Assembly (NCBI GenBank): GCA_963776055.1
Contig: CAVZLD010000014.1
Span: 1 to 64,000 of the forward strand
DNA: 64,000 nt
Direction: 5' to 3'
DNA from: CAVZLD01 sp963776055
Lineage (GTDB): Bacteria > Planctomycetota > Planctomycetia > Pirellulales > Pirellulaceae
Within the stretch, counting starts at the first letter, position 1; every line of letters begins with the position of its first letter. The notes under the pieces are model-generated. The model did no database searches. It was not told the DNA's origin and saw nothing but the letters and a program-made list of their open reading frames with translations. A program made the position numbers and the translations under genes. This document shows, piece after piece, positions 48,170-57,907 of this stretch.

Positions 48170-49762
48170 TTAAGACTCGGGCACCAGATTCGGTGCGGAA
48201 CTGTCCGGCAACTCGGAGAGCTCGGACAAAGGGGGAATGGCCGGGTGGTTCGAAACGGATGCGTTCGTTCTCCCATCGTGATAGCACGATCGGTTACCTC
48301 CCTCGCCGATCGCGCTCTCCAGCGCCTGCTGCGCCCGATGGAGAATGCAGGCGGGATCATCGTCGCTGAGGGAGCAGGTCAGGCCAATGCTGACCGTGAA
48401 GCTAAGCGCCGATCCATTGTGCTTTAAGGTTCGGCAATTCGCGACGCTGATCCGCAAACGTTCCGCGGGCGTGATTGCGCCATCCAGCAGAGTCGAGGGC
48501 ATCAAGACAGCGAATTGATCGCGTTCAAAGCGTGTCACCAGGTCGGAATCGCGCATCATATTCCGCACGAACTCTCCCACGACGGAGCGAACGTTTTCGG
48601 TCAACCCGACCGCGTGTGCTTCGTTCGCACACAGCTCATCGAGTTGCACCAACATCAGCGACACATTGGATTCGTACCGTTTGATCTCGGACAGTCGCCG
48701 TTTGAGCTCCTCGACAAAGACTTTGCGTGTCGGCAGCCGGGTCGTGTTGTCCGTATAGGCATCTTCTGGTGTCAAAGCTCGCGGATCTTCCTCGCAGTGC
48801 GACGGTGCACTGGGCAGCGCAGCACCAAAATGATCGCAGGAACTCCCAGTGTGCACGTGGGCACAGTTCCGTCCAGCTTGCTTCGATGCATAGAGTGCCT
48901 CGTCGGCGCGTTCAATTAGCGATTGCCCTTCCTCGCGCACGATAATCTGTGCCACGCCGACGCTGACGGTCAGCCGCAATGTCATGTTTTCGAATGAGAA
49001 GCGGCTTTCTTCCACGGCGTTCCGAGCGCGCTCGGAGACCTCCTTGGCCACTTCCAGTTCCGTATCAGGCATGATGATGGCAAACTCTTCGCCACCGTAC
49101 CGAGCCACGAGATCCGTTTCGCGAATGGTCTCCTTCAATCGCTGAGCGACACCGCACAGCACGGCATCTCCCGCGCGATGCCCATACGTGTCATTGAATT
49201 TCTTGAAGTGATCCACGTCGATGAAGGTCAGCGAAAGCGGAGTCCGGCGGCGATTCCATTCGGTTAAGCGCCGCTGCAGTTCGTACTCAAAAGCGCGGCG
49301 GTTGGCCACTCCCGTCAGCGCGTCCGAAAGCGTATCGTTGCGATGCGACTCGTGCAGTTGCTCCAGCTCCCGATTGCGATCGTCACTCAGTGTTCCGATC
49401 ACCAAAGCCGTCAAGCCCAACACACTGGCCCATACGCAGAGGCCCAGCATTTCGATCACGGTCAACGGCGCGTAAGCAGGATCAAGTGTGCCGAGCAGCG
49501 TCGTAATGGCGGTCGATAGCACACACAGCAAAGCGGTCACGCAGGCAAGATATCGCCCCTGGTACAAACCACTCACCGCGACCGGCAGAAAATACAGGTT
49601 CAGGATCACGGTCTTGAAGTTGGCAACCTGCGACAGCAGCCCCATCACTCCCAGCACCGTCACCATCAGGATCAGCTCGAAGGTGCGGTATTCCTTCCGC
49701 GATTGACGACTCTTGCGGTACGCAATAGCCGAAGCCATGTCTTGGAGCCACGGAGATCCCAT
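48170..49762 (-). CDS. membrane diguanylate cyclase with tandem GGDEF domains
   Basis: 530 residues, intact. Residues about 25-125 contain four hydrophobic segments (LILMVTVLGVMGLLSQVAN, TVILNLYFLPVAVSGLY, YLACVTALLCVLSTAITTLL, VWASVLGLTALVIGTL). The first GGDEF domain (about 140-300) has DALTGVANRRAFEYEL, IDVDHFKKFNDTYGH and the active site RYGGEEFAIIMP. The second (about 335-490) is degenerate: TRLPTRKVFVEELKRR, and RFERDQFAVLMP where GGDEF should be. The first domain should make cyclic-di-GMP; the second may be a regulatory or GTP-binding pseudo-domain. It is convergent with the Tad operon, and c-di-GMP commonly controls pili, so a functional link is plausible. The start could also be ATG 49738. 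Confidence 0.85.
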   Translation of the reverse strand: MGSPWLQDMASAIAYRKSRQSRKEYRTFELILMVTVLGVMGLLSQVANFKTVILNLYFLPVAVSGLYQGRYLACVTALLCVLSTAITTLLGTLDPAYAPLTVIEMLGLCVWASVLGLTALVIGTLSDDRNRELEQLHESHRNDTLSDALTGVANRRAFEYELQRRLTEWNRRRTPLSLTFIDVDHFKKFNDTYGHRAGDAVLCGVAQRLKETIRETDLVARYGGEEFAIIMPDTELEVAKEVSERARNAVEESRFSFENMTLRLTVSVGVAQIIVREEGQSLIERADEALYASKQAGRNCAHVHTGSSCDHFGAALPSAPSHCEEDPRALTPEDAYTDNTTRLPTRKVFVEELKRRLSEIKRYESNVSLMLVQLDELCANEAHAVGLTENVRSVVGEFVRNMMRDSDLVTRFERDQFAVLMPSTLLDGAITPAERLRISVANCRTLKHNGSALSFTVSIGLTCSLSDDDPACILHRAQQALESAIGEGGNRSCYHDGRTNASVSNHPAIPPLSELSELPDSSAPNLVPES

Positions 49763-49960
49763 GAATCGGAGTTTCTAATCAGCACGCGCGAGGAAGGGGA
49801 AGCCGGGCTGGCTGGCGAACGAACACCGACAGACGCCGTACAATAAAAGCGATCGCCTGAAGAAGCGTACGTTGCGATCAGCTACCCCACAACTTCGCTT
49901 TTTTCCGGGGCCCGCCGGATTGCGACGGTGGTGACGATTGTCGCTTTGCGGGCCAACGTT

Positions 49961-50392
49961 TCACGATTCGAAGAGCACTCGCCGGGCCTGTTGTAGGAAG
50001 TTCTTGAGCTCGCGACGCGTCAACAACTCCTGCGCCGAATCATACTCGGCCCACCGCCTTTGGCGCGACTCGTTCTCCGGCCAGGTCTGCTCCGATTGTG
50101 TCACTTCCATGACAACAACCTTCACAATCAGTCGCGCTCCCCATTTCGCGTCGAAAAAGTGGCCCAATGGCTGCCCCTGAATTCGCCCCCGCAGGCCGGC
50201 TTCCTCAAAGGCCTCCTTCAGCGCGCTCTCCTCAAACGTCTCCCCCGGATCAATGATCCCCTTGGGAAAAATCCAGTTGTGCTTCTTCAGCGAAGTGATC
50301 AGGCAAAACTCAACCCGATCGGCGTCTTTGCGGTATGGAATCGCACAAACTTGGTGAATCGTTCGGGGAATATTCGCGGAAGTCTCTGACAT
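49961..50392 (-). CDS. Nudix hydrolase
   Basis: 143 residues, intact. The Nudix box is GIIDPGETFEESALKEAFEE followed by AGL, fitting G-x5-E-x7-(R/K)E-x2-EE-x-G-U with Lys in place of the usual Arg. PYRKDADRVEFCLITSLKK and WIFPKGIIDPGE resemble the diphosphoinositol-polyphosphate/diadenosine-polyphosphate hydrolase branch (NWIFPKG). The C-terminus is helical (ELLTRRELKNFLQQARRVL). It would cleave a nucleoside-diphosphate-linked substrate in the cytoplasm with Mg. Single gene; the next leftward gene is 200 bases away. Confidence 0.9.
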   Translation of the reverse strand: MSETSANIPRTIHQVCAIPYRKDADRVEFCLITSLKKHNWIFPKGIIDPGETFEESALKEAFEEAGLRGRIQGQPLGHFFDAKWGARLIVKVVVMEVTQSEQTWPENESRQRRWAEYDSAQELLTRRELKNFLQQARRVLFES

Positions 50393-50485
50393 TACGCTCT
50401 CCGGACCTCACCGCATGACTCCAAGCAGGTCGTGCAGCGTTTAGGTCGGTGATTCCAAAGCAGCTGGCACACACCCTCCGGCAGT

Positions 50486-51187
50486 TCATTCTCCGGACGG
50501 AGTTGTCGGAGGATCATCTTCCGGCTTCGGTGGTGTGTCCTCGGATGCCTGATTGGGTTTGTCCGTTGGGGCCTTTCGATTAGGATCCGACGCCTGCTGA
50601 CGCGCCACGGTCTCCAAGAACTTCTGGTAGTTACTTTTCAGTGCTTCCAGCAGCGGCGGAACGTGGGGTACCGACATGAACACACGGCTGGAAACCGCGG
50701 CGTGCGGGAAGAACTGCGTAACAAAATCGAAACAGAACTCAGCCGCCGAGTGGCGGATCATGATCCCTTCGGCAAAATGCCCGGAGAGTTGCTCATCGGG
50801 AATCTTGATGTTCTCGTAGATCTCCTCCACCGTCGGCCGCTTGGCGGGAGGGGTCGGACGCGGTAGTTGAGGCGGCGGTCCGAACTTCTGTTGATAGTTC
50901 GCCAGATTCTGTTCCAACGCCTGGATCAACCGAGGCACGACCCCGTGCGGCAGTACAATCCGACTGACCAGATGCGTCGGCACGCCCATCTGTTGAAGGA
51001 AATCGAGCACGAACGCGTGCGGTCCGTTCATCACGATCACTCCGGTACTCACCGCGCCGTGCCCAATCGTCGACGGCACTCGCGCAGTCACACCGGGGAC
51101 CTGCACCTGTTGATGCGACGATATATTCTGGGGCTCCTTCGGCCGTTGCGGGTCTTCCGGGTTCGGATTCTGGGCAGGCTCACTCAT
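50486..51187 (-). CDS. tandem DUF3467-like protein
   Basis: About 233 residues from ATG 51187 (GGAA 6 bases upstream); a longer upstream frame has no gene character. Two related modules are visible: GVIVMNGPHAFVLDFLQQMG with RIVLPHGVVPRLIQALEQNL, and EGIMIRHSAAEFCFDFVTQF with RVFMSVPHVPPLLEALKSNY. Both fit DUF3467 (x-G-x-x-x-x-H/G-x-x-x-F-x-x-D-F). The linker and tail are Pro-rich (PPKPEDDPPTTPSGE). DUF3467 proteins are common in planctomycetes; function unknown. Cytoplasmic by sequence. Divergent from the SGNH hydrolase at 51487, with a 299-base shared upstream region. Confidence 0.75.
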   Translation of the reverse strand: MSEPAQNPNPEDPQRPKEPQNISSHQQVQVPGVTARVPSTIGHGAVSTGVIVMNGPHAFVLDFLQQMGVPTHLVSRIVLPHGVVPRLIQALEQNLANYQQKFGPPPQLPRPTPPAKRPTVEEIYENIKIPDEQLSGHFAEGIMIRHSAAEFCFDFVTQFFPHAAVSSRVFMSVPHVPPLLEALKSNYQKFLETVARQQASDPNRKAPTDKPNQASEDTPPKPEDDPPTTPSGE

Positions 51188-51486
51188 ATCGATTTCCATC
51201 AGGGTGAAAGGGGTTCTTTTCCGCGTTGCACGGCTTCGGACGGTGCCGTCCGCCGAATCCCGGTCGACGGCCAAGCTCCGATGATTCGCCCCGGCCCATC
51301 GCCGGCGCGAATGCTCGTGGAAAACGACGAGCTTACCAGATCGCCGACAGCGATGCGATCGGCCGAGCGGATCGCCGCACGGGGCACGTGATTGCTGCTG
51401 GCAGTCGCGACGAGGATCGGTTAGCTTGGAACCGTTCCCGGCCAGGCAAACCGGGTGCAAAATCCGCAGACAGGGAGAGAATCCAA

Positions 51487-52254
51487 ATGGCACGTTCTTC
51501 TGGTGAATGGACTCTGACCAGGCGATCCCTGGTCCGTAGCGCAGCACTTGGCGGCGTAGGTCTGGGAATCCTGCAATGGCTGGAACAGGAGGCCGTCGCC
51601 GCCGGACAGCCGCTGCCCGGACAGGGTGTCGTGCTGTTCCAAGGCGATTCGATCACGGATGCCGGCCGCAATCGACAATCGAAGGAACCCAACGACATCG
51701 GTGGATTGGGGCGTGGCTACGCGATGCTGATCGCCAGTCGTTTGCTGGCAGAAAACGCCGATCGCGGCCTGAAGATCTACAACCGCGGCATCAGCGGGAA
51801 CAAGGTGCCCGACCTGGACCAGCGCTGGCAGCAGGACTGCCTGGACCTCCGCCCGCGACTACTAAGCGTCCTGATCGGCGTCAACGACATCTGGCACAAG
51901 TTGAACGGCAGCTACGAGGGAACCGTGGAGGACTACGAGCAGCAACTGCTCGCGCTGCTGACTCGAACGCGTGAGCAATTGCCTCAAACGCGGATCCTGG
52001 TGTGCGAACCGTTCGTGCTGCGGTGCGGAGCAGTCAACGAGACATGGTTTCCCGAGTTCGATCAACGACGGACCGCGTGTCGGCGGGTAGCAGAACAACT
52101 GGAATGTAGCTTGATTCCCTTCCAGGACCTGTTTGATGAAGCGGTCAAGGAAGCTCCACCGGAATACTGGGCAGCCGATGGCGTGCATCCCACTTTAGCG
52201 GGTCATGCACTGATGGCCAAAAGCTGGATCGAATGCATGCAACGAACCGCCTGA
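51487..52254 (+). CDS. Tat-exported SGNH/GDSL hydrolase
   Basis: 255 residues from ATG 51487 with GGGAGAG 9 bases upstream. The N-terminus LTRRSLVRSAALGGVGLGIL is a twin-arginine signal. SGNH blocks: I, VVLFQGDSITDAG (nucleophile Ser); II, YNRGISGNKVPDL (Gly); III, VLIGVNDIWHKL (Asn); V, AADGVHPTLAGHALMA (Asp and His). The protein is a secreted esterase/lipase-like hydrolase, probably deacetylating or de-esterifying carbohydrate; planctomycetes carry many such enzymes. It stands 24 bases before the helicase start but has no obvious functional tie to it. Confidence 0.9.
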   Translation: MARSSGEWTLTRRSLVRSAALGGVGLGILQWLEQEAVAAGQPLPGQGVVLFQGDSITDAGRNRQSKEPNDIGGLGRGYAMLIASRLLAENADRGLKIYNRGISGNKVPDLDQRWQQDCLDLRPRLLSVLIGVNDIWHKLNGSYEGTVEDYEQQLLALLTRTREQLPQTRILVCEPFVLRCGAVNETWFPEFDQRRTACRRVAEQLECSLIPFQDLFDEAVKEAPPEYWAADGVHPTLAGHALMAKSWIECMQRTA

Positions 52255-52278
52255 TCCCCGTGGTAGATCGAGAAACCT

Positions 52279-54569
52279 GTGCCTGAAAATCTGGTGGACC
52301 GCGAGCAACTGGCGGAACGTTACTTTGACCAGCTACCGTTCGAACCCTATCCGGTTCAGGAAGAAGCTCTGCTGGCCTGGTTCACGAGCGAGCAAGGTGT
52401 ACTGGTGTGCGCACCGACCGGAACCGGCAAGACGCTGATCGCCGAAGCCGCGATCTTTGAGGCGTTGCACACCGGACGGCGAGCCTACTACACGACACCG
52501 CTGATCGCTCTGACAGAACAGAAGCTGCAGGAGCTTCGCCATTGTGCCGAGCGGTGGGGATTCTCCGCTGACCAGATCGGACTGGTGACCGGCAATCGGC
52601 GCGTGAACCCCGATGCCCCGATCCTCGTCGTCGTGGCGGAGATCCTCTTCAACCGCTTACTGCGAAGCGAATTCTCCTTCGATGATGTTGCGGCCGTCGT
52701 CATGGACGAGTTCCACAGCTTCAATGATCCCGAACGTGGGATCGTGTGGGAGTTCTCGTTAAGTCTCCTGCCACCTCAGGTGCGTCTGCTGCTACTGTCC
52801 GCGACGGTGGGGAACGACCGAGAATTCGTGCAGTGGATGAACCGCACACACCAACGCCGGGTGGAACTGGTACATAGCGATGACCGCAAGGTGCCCTTAA
52901 CCTTCCAGTGGGTGGGCGATCAGCTGTTGAATGAGCAACTGGAACAGATGGCTGCCGGTGATGAATCGTCGCGATTCACCCCGGCACTCGTGTTCTGCTT
53001 CAATCGCGACGAATGCTGGAACGTAGCGGAACAGTTGAAGGGAAAAGGGCTACTCGCCGAGGGACAACAGGCGCAACTGGCCGAGGCAATTCGCCATTTG
53101 GATTGGTCGGAGGGTGCCGGTCCGAAGTTGAAGCAGGTGCTGCTCCGCGGCGTAGGTGTCCACCATGCCGGACTGCTACCGCGCTACAAACGGATTGTCG
53201 AACAGCTGTTTCAACGGAAGTTGCTGTCGGTAACCGTCTGCACCGAAACACTCGCGGCTGGAATCAATCTGCCGGCGCGCAGTGTCGTCGTCCCCAACCT
53301 GTTGAAGGGACCGCCCGATAAGAAGAAGTTGATCGACGCAAGCAGTGCTCATCAGATGTTTGGCCGAGCGGGACGTCCGCAGTTCGATACGCAGGGATTC
53401 GTCTTTGCTCTTGCCCATGAGGACGACGTCAAGATTCTGCGGTGGCGAGAGAAATACGATCAGATTCCAGAGGACACGAAAGACCCGAAGCTGCGACAGG
53501 CCAAGAAGGCGCTGGAGCGGAAGATGCCCACCCGGCGGTCCGGGCAACAGTATTGGACGGAAGGCCAATTCAACAAACTGCGGTCCTCGCCACCAGGGCA
53601 ATTGCAGAGCCGAGGGCCCATCCCCTGGCGGCTGTTGGCCTACATGCTGGACGTTTCACCGGAAGTGGCTCCGATCCGGGAACTGATCGGCAAGCGGCTG
53701 ATGCCACCAAAGCGGATCGAGGCCACATCTCCGCGCTCGATCAAATGTTGCTCACGCTATGGACTGCCGGATATGTGACACTCGATCCCCGACCGCCGCT
53801 GGAAGACGAAACGACGGAGAACGAACAAGCTCCCACGGGCGAACCACCACCGCCCTATCAAGCGGTTCGTGCGGAACCCACCGCAGAATTACAGAAGCTG
53901 TTGCTGCTGCGCGGCGTGAACCCGCTGTACGGCGTGTTTGTCATCAACCAATTGGGAATCGCAGATCCGGTGGAAAGGATCCAAGCGATGGAGAGCATCT
54001 TAGAGATGCCCGCCTCGGTCGGCCGCCTGGTCCGCGTACCGTCTCACGAAGAGCTTCCCCCTGGACCGCTGGCGACCACACGACTGGATGTGCAACTGCT
54101 GCAACTGGGATTGGCCACGCAGGAAGAATTGGGCGCGGCCGAAGAGGAGGAGGAAGAACCGCCGGACCGCTATCGCCGGTTCTACGACGAAGAACGTCCG
54201 CGCGTCCTGACGCTGGCCGACAAACTCCGCCGACTGTTCGAGCATGATTTTCCCGGCGTGTCGGACGTTCGTACGTTTCCGGTCTGGGCCGCCGGTGAGT
54301 TGCTGGAATTTGGAGGCGACTTCAACAAGTACATCGTTGCCAAAAGACTTCAAAAGCAGGAAGGCATCATTTTTCGACACCTCCTGCGGTTGATCCTGCT
54401 CGTCGCCGAATTCGCACAACTCAACCCACCCGAGACAACGCCCGAGGAGTGGCAAGCGGAGCTATTGGGACTGCGCGATCGACTGATCGATACCTGCCGC
54501 GCCGTCGATCCCACCAGTGTAGACGAAGTCTTGCAGCAAGCAGTAGGACAGGCTTCCAGCCTGTCATAA
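52279..54569 (+). pseudogene. DExH-box helicase, Ski2-like (frameshift)
   Basis: GTG 52279, reconstructed length about 763 residues. Helicase motifs: PYPVQEEALLAWF, Walker A CAPTGTGKTLIAEAAIF (I), YTTPLIALTEQKLQEL (Ia), VVMDEFHSF (II, DEFH), LLLLSATVGN (III), GVGVHHAGLLPRYKRIVEQL (IV), TETLAAGINLPARSVV (V) and HQMFGRAGRPQFDT (VI). These are Ski2/Hel308-like features. Near 53715 one or two bases shift the frame into GHISALDQMLLTLWTAGYVT, and the C-terminal helical region runs to 54569. The last seven codons (GQASSLS) lie in a palindromic repeat that has replaced the natural C-terminus. An RNA- or DNA-unwinding role is probable; the substrate is not defined. Confidence 0.85.
54547..54565. repeat. 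19-bp palindrome at the helicase 3-prime end
   Basis: GACAGGCT-TCC-AGCCTGTC, eight paired bases, encodes the final GQASSLS of the helicase. Degenerate echoes (TTCCAGCCCGTCACAAG, CCCAGTCTGTCACAAG) continue to about 54630. It has the same frame as the palindrome after cpaE. Confidence 0.8.
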
Positions 54570-54663
54570 GAAACCTTCCAGCCCGTCACAAGCAACATCC
54601 CAGTCTGTCACAAGCGACCTCCCGCGTTGTCATAAACAGCCTACGAACCTCTCCGAGGAAAAC

Positions 54664-56817
54664 GTGAGATCGATGCGCAAGAACTTTACCCGAGGAAGGA
54701 CGTTCGTCGCATTTTGTCTGCTTGCTGCGATCTCTTCCGAGACAGCGGCGGGTATCAAGCCGGCGTTCCCCCGCGTCGTTGTCGATCTGAACGGCACTTG
54801 GCAGATAGAACAGGGCACGATGGAAACTCGACCGATCGAGTTTCGTCATGTGATTCCTGTGCCGGGCTTGGTTGATCTGGCGCGTCCGGGGTTTTCGGAG
54901 GTGGGGCAGAAGAGCGATCAGCGCCAAGCGTTCTGGTATCGACGGACTTTCCGAATCGAGGGACCGGTTCCGGAAATTGCCCGATTGAAAGTCCACAAGG
55001 CAAAGTACGGCATGCAGGTCTGGGTCAACGGCCAGGTCGTGGGCCAGCATTCACCTTGTTTCACGCCGGCCTATTTTGATGTGCAGAACGTACTGCGCGG
55101 TGCGGGTCAAGAGAATGAGCTCCTGATCCGAGTCGGAGCCGACCGCGAGTCCCTGCCACAGGACATGCCGACGGGATGGGATTTCGAAAAATATCGATAC
55201 ATTCCCGGCATCTACGACTCCGTCGAGTTGATCCTGTCGGGCCGTCCGTTCCTGCACAACATCCAGATCGCACCGGACCTGGAAAATAGCCGAATTCGAG
55301 TGGTGGCCGAAATCGAACGAGGAATGACAACGGATGACATCACACTTTCTGGAGAACTTAGAACGGCCCGCGAATCCCAGCTCGTTCAGAACGTAAAGGT
55401 GGTCGTTCCAGGGGGAAGTGAGGCGGTCTCTCAGGTCGACTTTCTTGTCGAGGTTCCCGACTGTCAGACCTGGTCGCCGGAAAGCCCGTTTCTGTACGAA
55501 CTGCACTTGAGCACGGCGGCGGATGCGGCGCGGACCCGCTTCGGGATGCGGACGTTCCGTTTCGACCCGAAGACGAAACGAGCCCTGCTAAATGGAAAAC
55601 CGTACTACTTACGTGGCAGCAATTTGACGCTGTATCGGTTCTTTGAAGATGCCGAGCGCAGTGATCTGCCATGGCGCACCGATTGGGTCCGACAATTGCA
55701 TCGCCAGTGCAAATCCATGCATTGGAACTCATTGCGATACTGTATCGGTTTTCCACCCGAGTTCTGGTACGACCTGGCCGACGAGGAGGGAGTGTTGATC
55801 CAGGATGAGTTTCCGATCTGGCTACTCAGCGGGCCGAAGAGTGACTGCCCGGAATGGCCCGTCGCAGAGAAGATCATTCCGGAGTACGAGGCGTGGATGC
55901 GGGAACGATGGAACCATCCCTGCGTCGTGATCTGGGACGCGCAGAACGAAAGCCAAACACCGGAAACCGGAAAGGCGATTCAGGCCGTCCGACATCTCGA
56001 CCGATCCGATCGCCCGTGGGACAACGGCTGGGCCGAGCCCCAAGCGATGACGGACTGCGCCAAGGCGCACCCGTATCTGTTCATTCGCGAGTTCACGAAA
56101 CAGAAAGCGTTCCATCTGTCGGAGCTCGCCAGCCAATCGGGCAAACCGAACCTACAAGATGCACAACGCAAGATGGATGTGGCGCTGCTAATCAACGAAT
56201 ATGCCTGGCTCTGGCTCACTCGAGATGGGAATCCCACCTGCCTGACCAGCATGATCTACGAACGGATCCTGGGTAGCGATTCGACTGCGGAACAACGCCG
56301 GATCTTCTACGCCCGTTCGCTGGCGGCCTTGACGGAATTCTGGCGGTCGCATCGCGAGTGTGCCGGCGTGCTGCACTTCTGCGCTTTGGGTTATTCCCGC
56401 CCAGGAGACAAACCGCGACCGGAAGGCGGAGCAACAAGCGACCATTGGGCCAATGTACTGGAACTGCAATGGGAACCACGATTCCAGGAATACGTGCGTG
56501 ATGCGTTCAATCCACTCGGACTGATGCTGAACTTCTGGAGCGAAGAAGTCTCGGCTGGAGCGCAGCCATCCTTGGAGGTCTGCCTGGTCAATGATCTCGA
56601 GGAACCATGGCAAGGGGAAGTGCACGTGTACCTGGAGCTCGACCAGCAAAAGCGAAATCTTGCGCACCGCGATGCTCGCGTCAGCGCACTGGGGCGATCA
56701 TCCGTTTCCGTTCCCGTCACGATGCCGCACGAACCAGGGCATTACACACTTGTCGCCGAGTTAACGGACGGCGCCGGCGAAACCATCCGCAGCCTGCGCG
56801 ACATCACGGTCAAGTAG
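54664..56817 (+). CDS. secreted glycoside hydrolase family 2-type protein
   Basis: 717 residues, intact. GTG 54664 is preferred (GAGGA 6 bases upstream) over ATG 54673. Signal peptide: RTFVAFCLLAAISSETAAG. Domains: N-terminal sugar-binding jelly roll (VVDLNGTWQIEQG, FWYRRTFRI, VWVNGQVVGQHSPCFTPAYF, YIPGIYDSVEL), an immunoglobulin-like domain (about 210-300), and a TIM barrel (LLNGKPYYLRGSNLTLYRFF, WNSLRYCIGFPPEFWYDLAD). The barrel has the acid/base Glu in VIWDAQNESQT. The nucleophile Glu is probably in VALLINEYAWLW. The family includes beta-galactosidases, mannosidases and glucuronidases; specificity cannot be read. It probably degrades exported polysaccharide. Its stop overlaps the convergent rtcA stop by 8 bases. 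Confidence 0.85.
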   Translation: MRSMRKNFTRGRTFVAFCLLAAISSETAAGIKPAFPRVVVDLNGTWQIEQGTMETRPIEFRHVIPVPGLVDLARPGFSEVGQKSDQRQAFWYRRTFRIEGPVPEIARLKVHKAKYGMQVWVNGQVVGQHSPCFTPAYFDVQNVLRGAGQENELLIRVGADRESLPQDMPTGWDFEKYRYIPGIYDSVELILSGRPFLHNIQIAPDLENSRIRVVAEIERGMTTDDITLSGELRTARESQLVQNVKVVVPGGSEAVSQVDFLVEVPDCQTWSPESPFLYELHLSTAADAARTRFGMRTFRFDPKTKRALLNGKPYYLRGSNLTLYRFFEDAERSDLPWRTDWVRQLHRQCKSMHWNSLRYCIGFPPEFWYDLADEEGVLIQDEFPIWLLSGPKSDCPEWPVAEKIIPEYEAWMRERWNHPCVVIWDAQNESQTPETGKAIQAVRHLDRSDRPWDNGWAEPQAMTDCAKAHPYLFIREFTKQKAFHLSELASQSGKPNLQDAQRKMDVALLINEYAWLWLTRDGNPTCLTSMIYERILGSDSTAEQRRIFYARSLAALTEFWRSHRECAGVLHFCALGYSRPGDKPRPEGGATSDHWANVLELQWEPRFQEYVRDAFNPLGLMLNFWSEEVSAGAQPSLEVCLVNDLEEPWQGEVHVYLELDQQKRNLAHRDARVSALGRSSVSVPVTMPHEPGHYTLVAELTDGAGETIRSLRDITVK

Positions 56818-57907
56818 GCGCGACGGCTACTTCGACCAATTGCGGCGTAATCGGGTGCGTGTCGATTCGCACAGACAAGAATCGCTGAAGGATGTCGATG
56901 TGCGTGATCGCGTGGCCGGTCAACGGCGGTGTGCGAAATCGACTTGCGTGGCCGGCAAAATGAACACTCAAGGCGATTGGCAGCAACAGCTGGTCGGCCA
57001 AATGGGGCCCCACACACGCGGCAGAATCCAGGTACTGCTGCGCCGGCTGCAGGGCCTCGAGCGCCACGCGTTCGGCGGGAACGCCCCGGCGTCCAAAGCC
57101 GGTGAAAAGTTCGGTGATTCCTTCGCATGCCAATTCAATGGTTACGACGTTGCCCGGGCCGACGGGATCGGCGAGAGCCTGCACATGAAAGGCCGACGCT
57201 GGCCAACCGGTGGCCTTGGCGATCGTGTCGCATTCTCGTTGCGCAATGTGTTTGGGCAAGCCGGCGACGACCGCCCGGACCACGGGCGACAGGAGTTCTC
57301 CTCGGTCGCAAAGTTGTAGCGATCGCCAGGACGGATGGGGCGTCACGCGAAACCGCAGTTGCCCGCCTCCGACCGGATAGAAACCCGGCCGAATCAGCTC
57401 CGCGGTCACGGTGATTCCCAGTTTTCGCAGGATGGGCAGGTAGCAGAGTTGCAGAAAATCAAAAGGCGGGGCCAGCGGGTTGTGCGTGCCGCCGATCAGA
57501 GTGACTTGCGACGGGCCGTCCGCCAACAGGAGGGCGGGCAGGATCGTCTGAAAAACGAGTGTTGTGCTGCCCGCCGAACCGATGTCAAAACGGTATTCGC
57601 CGGCGGAGATGCTCCCCGGTTGGAAGGTCAGCTCCCGCGCCCCGACCGCGGCGTTGGTCACCTCCGCCTGACAGATCTGCGCGATCGCCTGCACGGCAAC
57701 CAGGTGTTGGCGACGAAGCCCTGGTTTGGAGCGCCGTGCCCGAATGTCATGAATCCGAAGTGGCTGACCGGACACGGCGGAAAGTGCCAGCGCCGACCGG
57801 ATGATCTGTCCACCGCCCTCGCCCTGCGAGCCGTCGATCAACAGGCCTACGTTGTCGACTCGGCCTTTGTCTCGGGCGTCGCCTTCTCCACCATGTGCTG
57901 CGCCCAC
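56810..57907 (-). CDS. rtcA: RNA 3-prime-terminal phosphate cyclase (RtcA)
   Basis: ATP-dependent enzyme that converts an RNA 3-prime phosphate to a 2,3-cyclic phosphate. The N-terminal signature is IDGSQGEGGGQIIRSALALS; GSAGSTTLVFQTILPALL is the second conserved block. The C-terminal GPHLADQLLLPIAL holds the catalytic His that becomes adenylylated. FYPVGGGQL matches the family. Length is about 345-365 residues. The open frame reaches a GTG at 57907, but LLIDGSQGEGG is normally at residue 1-10, so translation may begin at the TTG at 57842 or another alternative codon between 57907 and 57842. It overlaps the ROK gene end, so the two are translationally coupled. Confidence 0.9.
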   Translation of the reverse strand: MGAAHGGEGDARDKGRVDNVGLLIDGSQGEGGGQIIRSALALSAVSGQPLRIHDIRARRSKPGLRRQHLVAVQAIAQICQAEVTNAAVGARELTFQPGSISAGEYRFDIGSAGSTTLVFQTILPALLLADGPSQVTLIGGTHNPLAPPFDFLQLCYLPILRKLGITVTAELIRPGFYPVGGGQLRFRVTPHPSWRSLQLCDRGELLSPVVRAVVAGLPKHIAQRECDTIAKATGWPASAFHVQALADPVGPGNVVTIELACEGITELFTGFGRRGVPAERVALEALQPAQQYLDSAACVGPHLADQLLLPIALSVHFAGHASRFRTPPLTGHAITHIDILQRFLSVRIDTHPITPQLVEVAVAPT

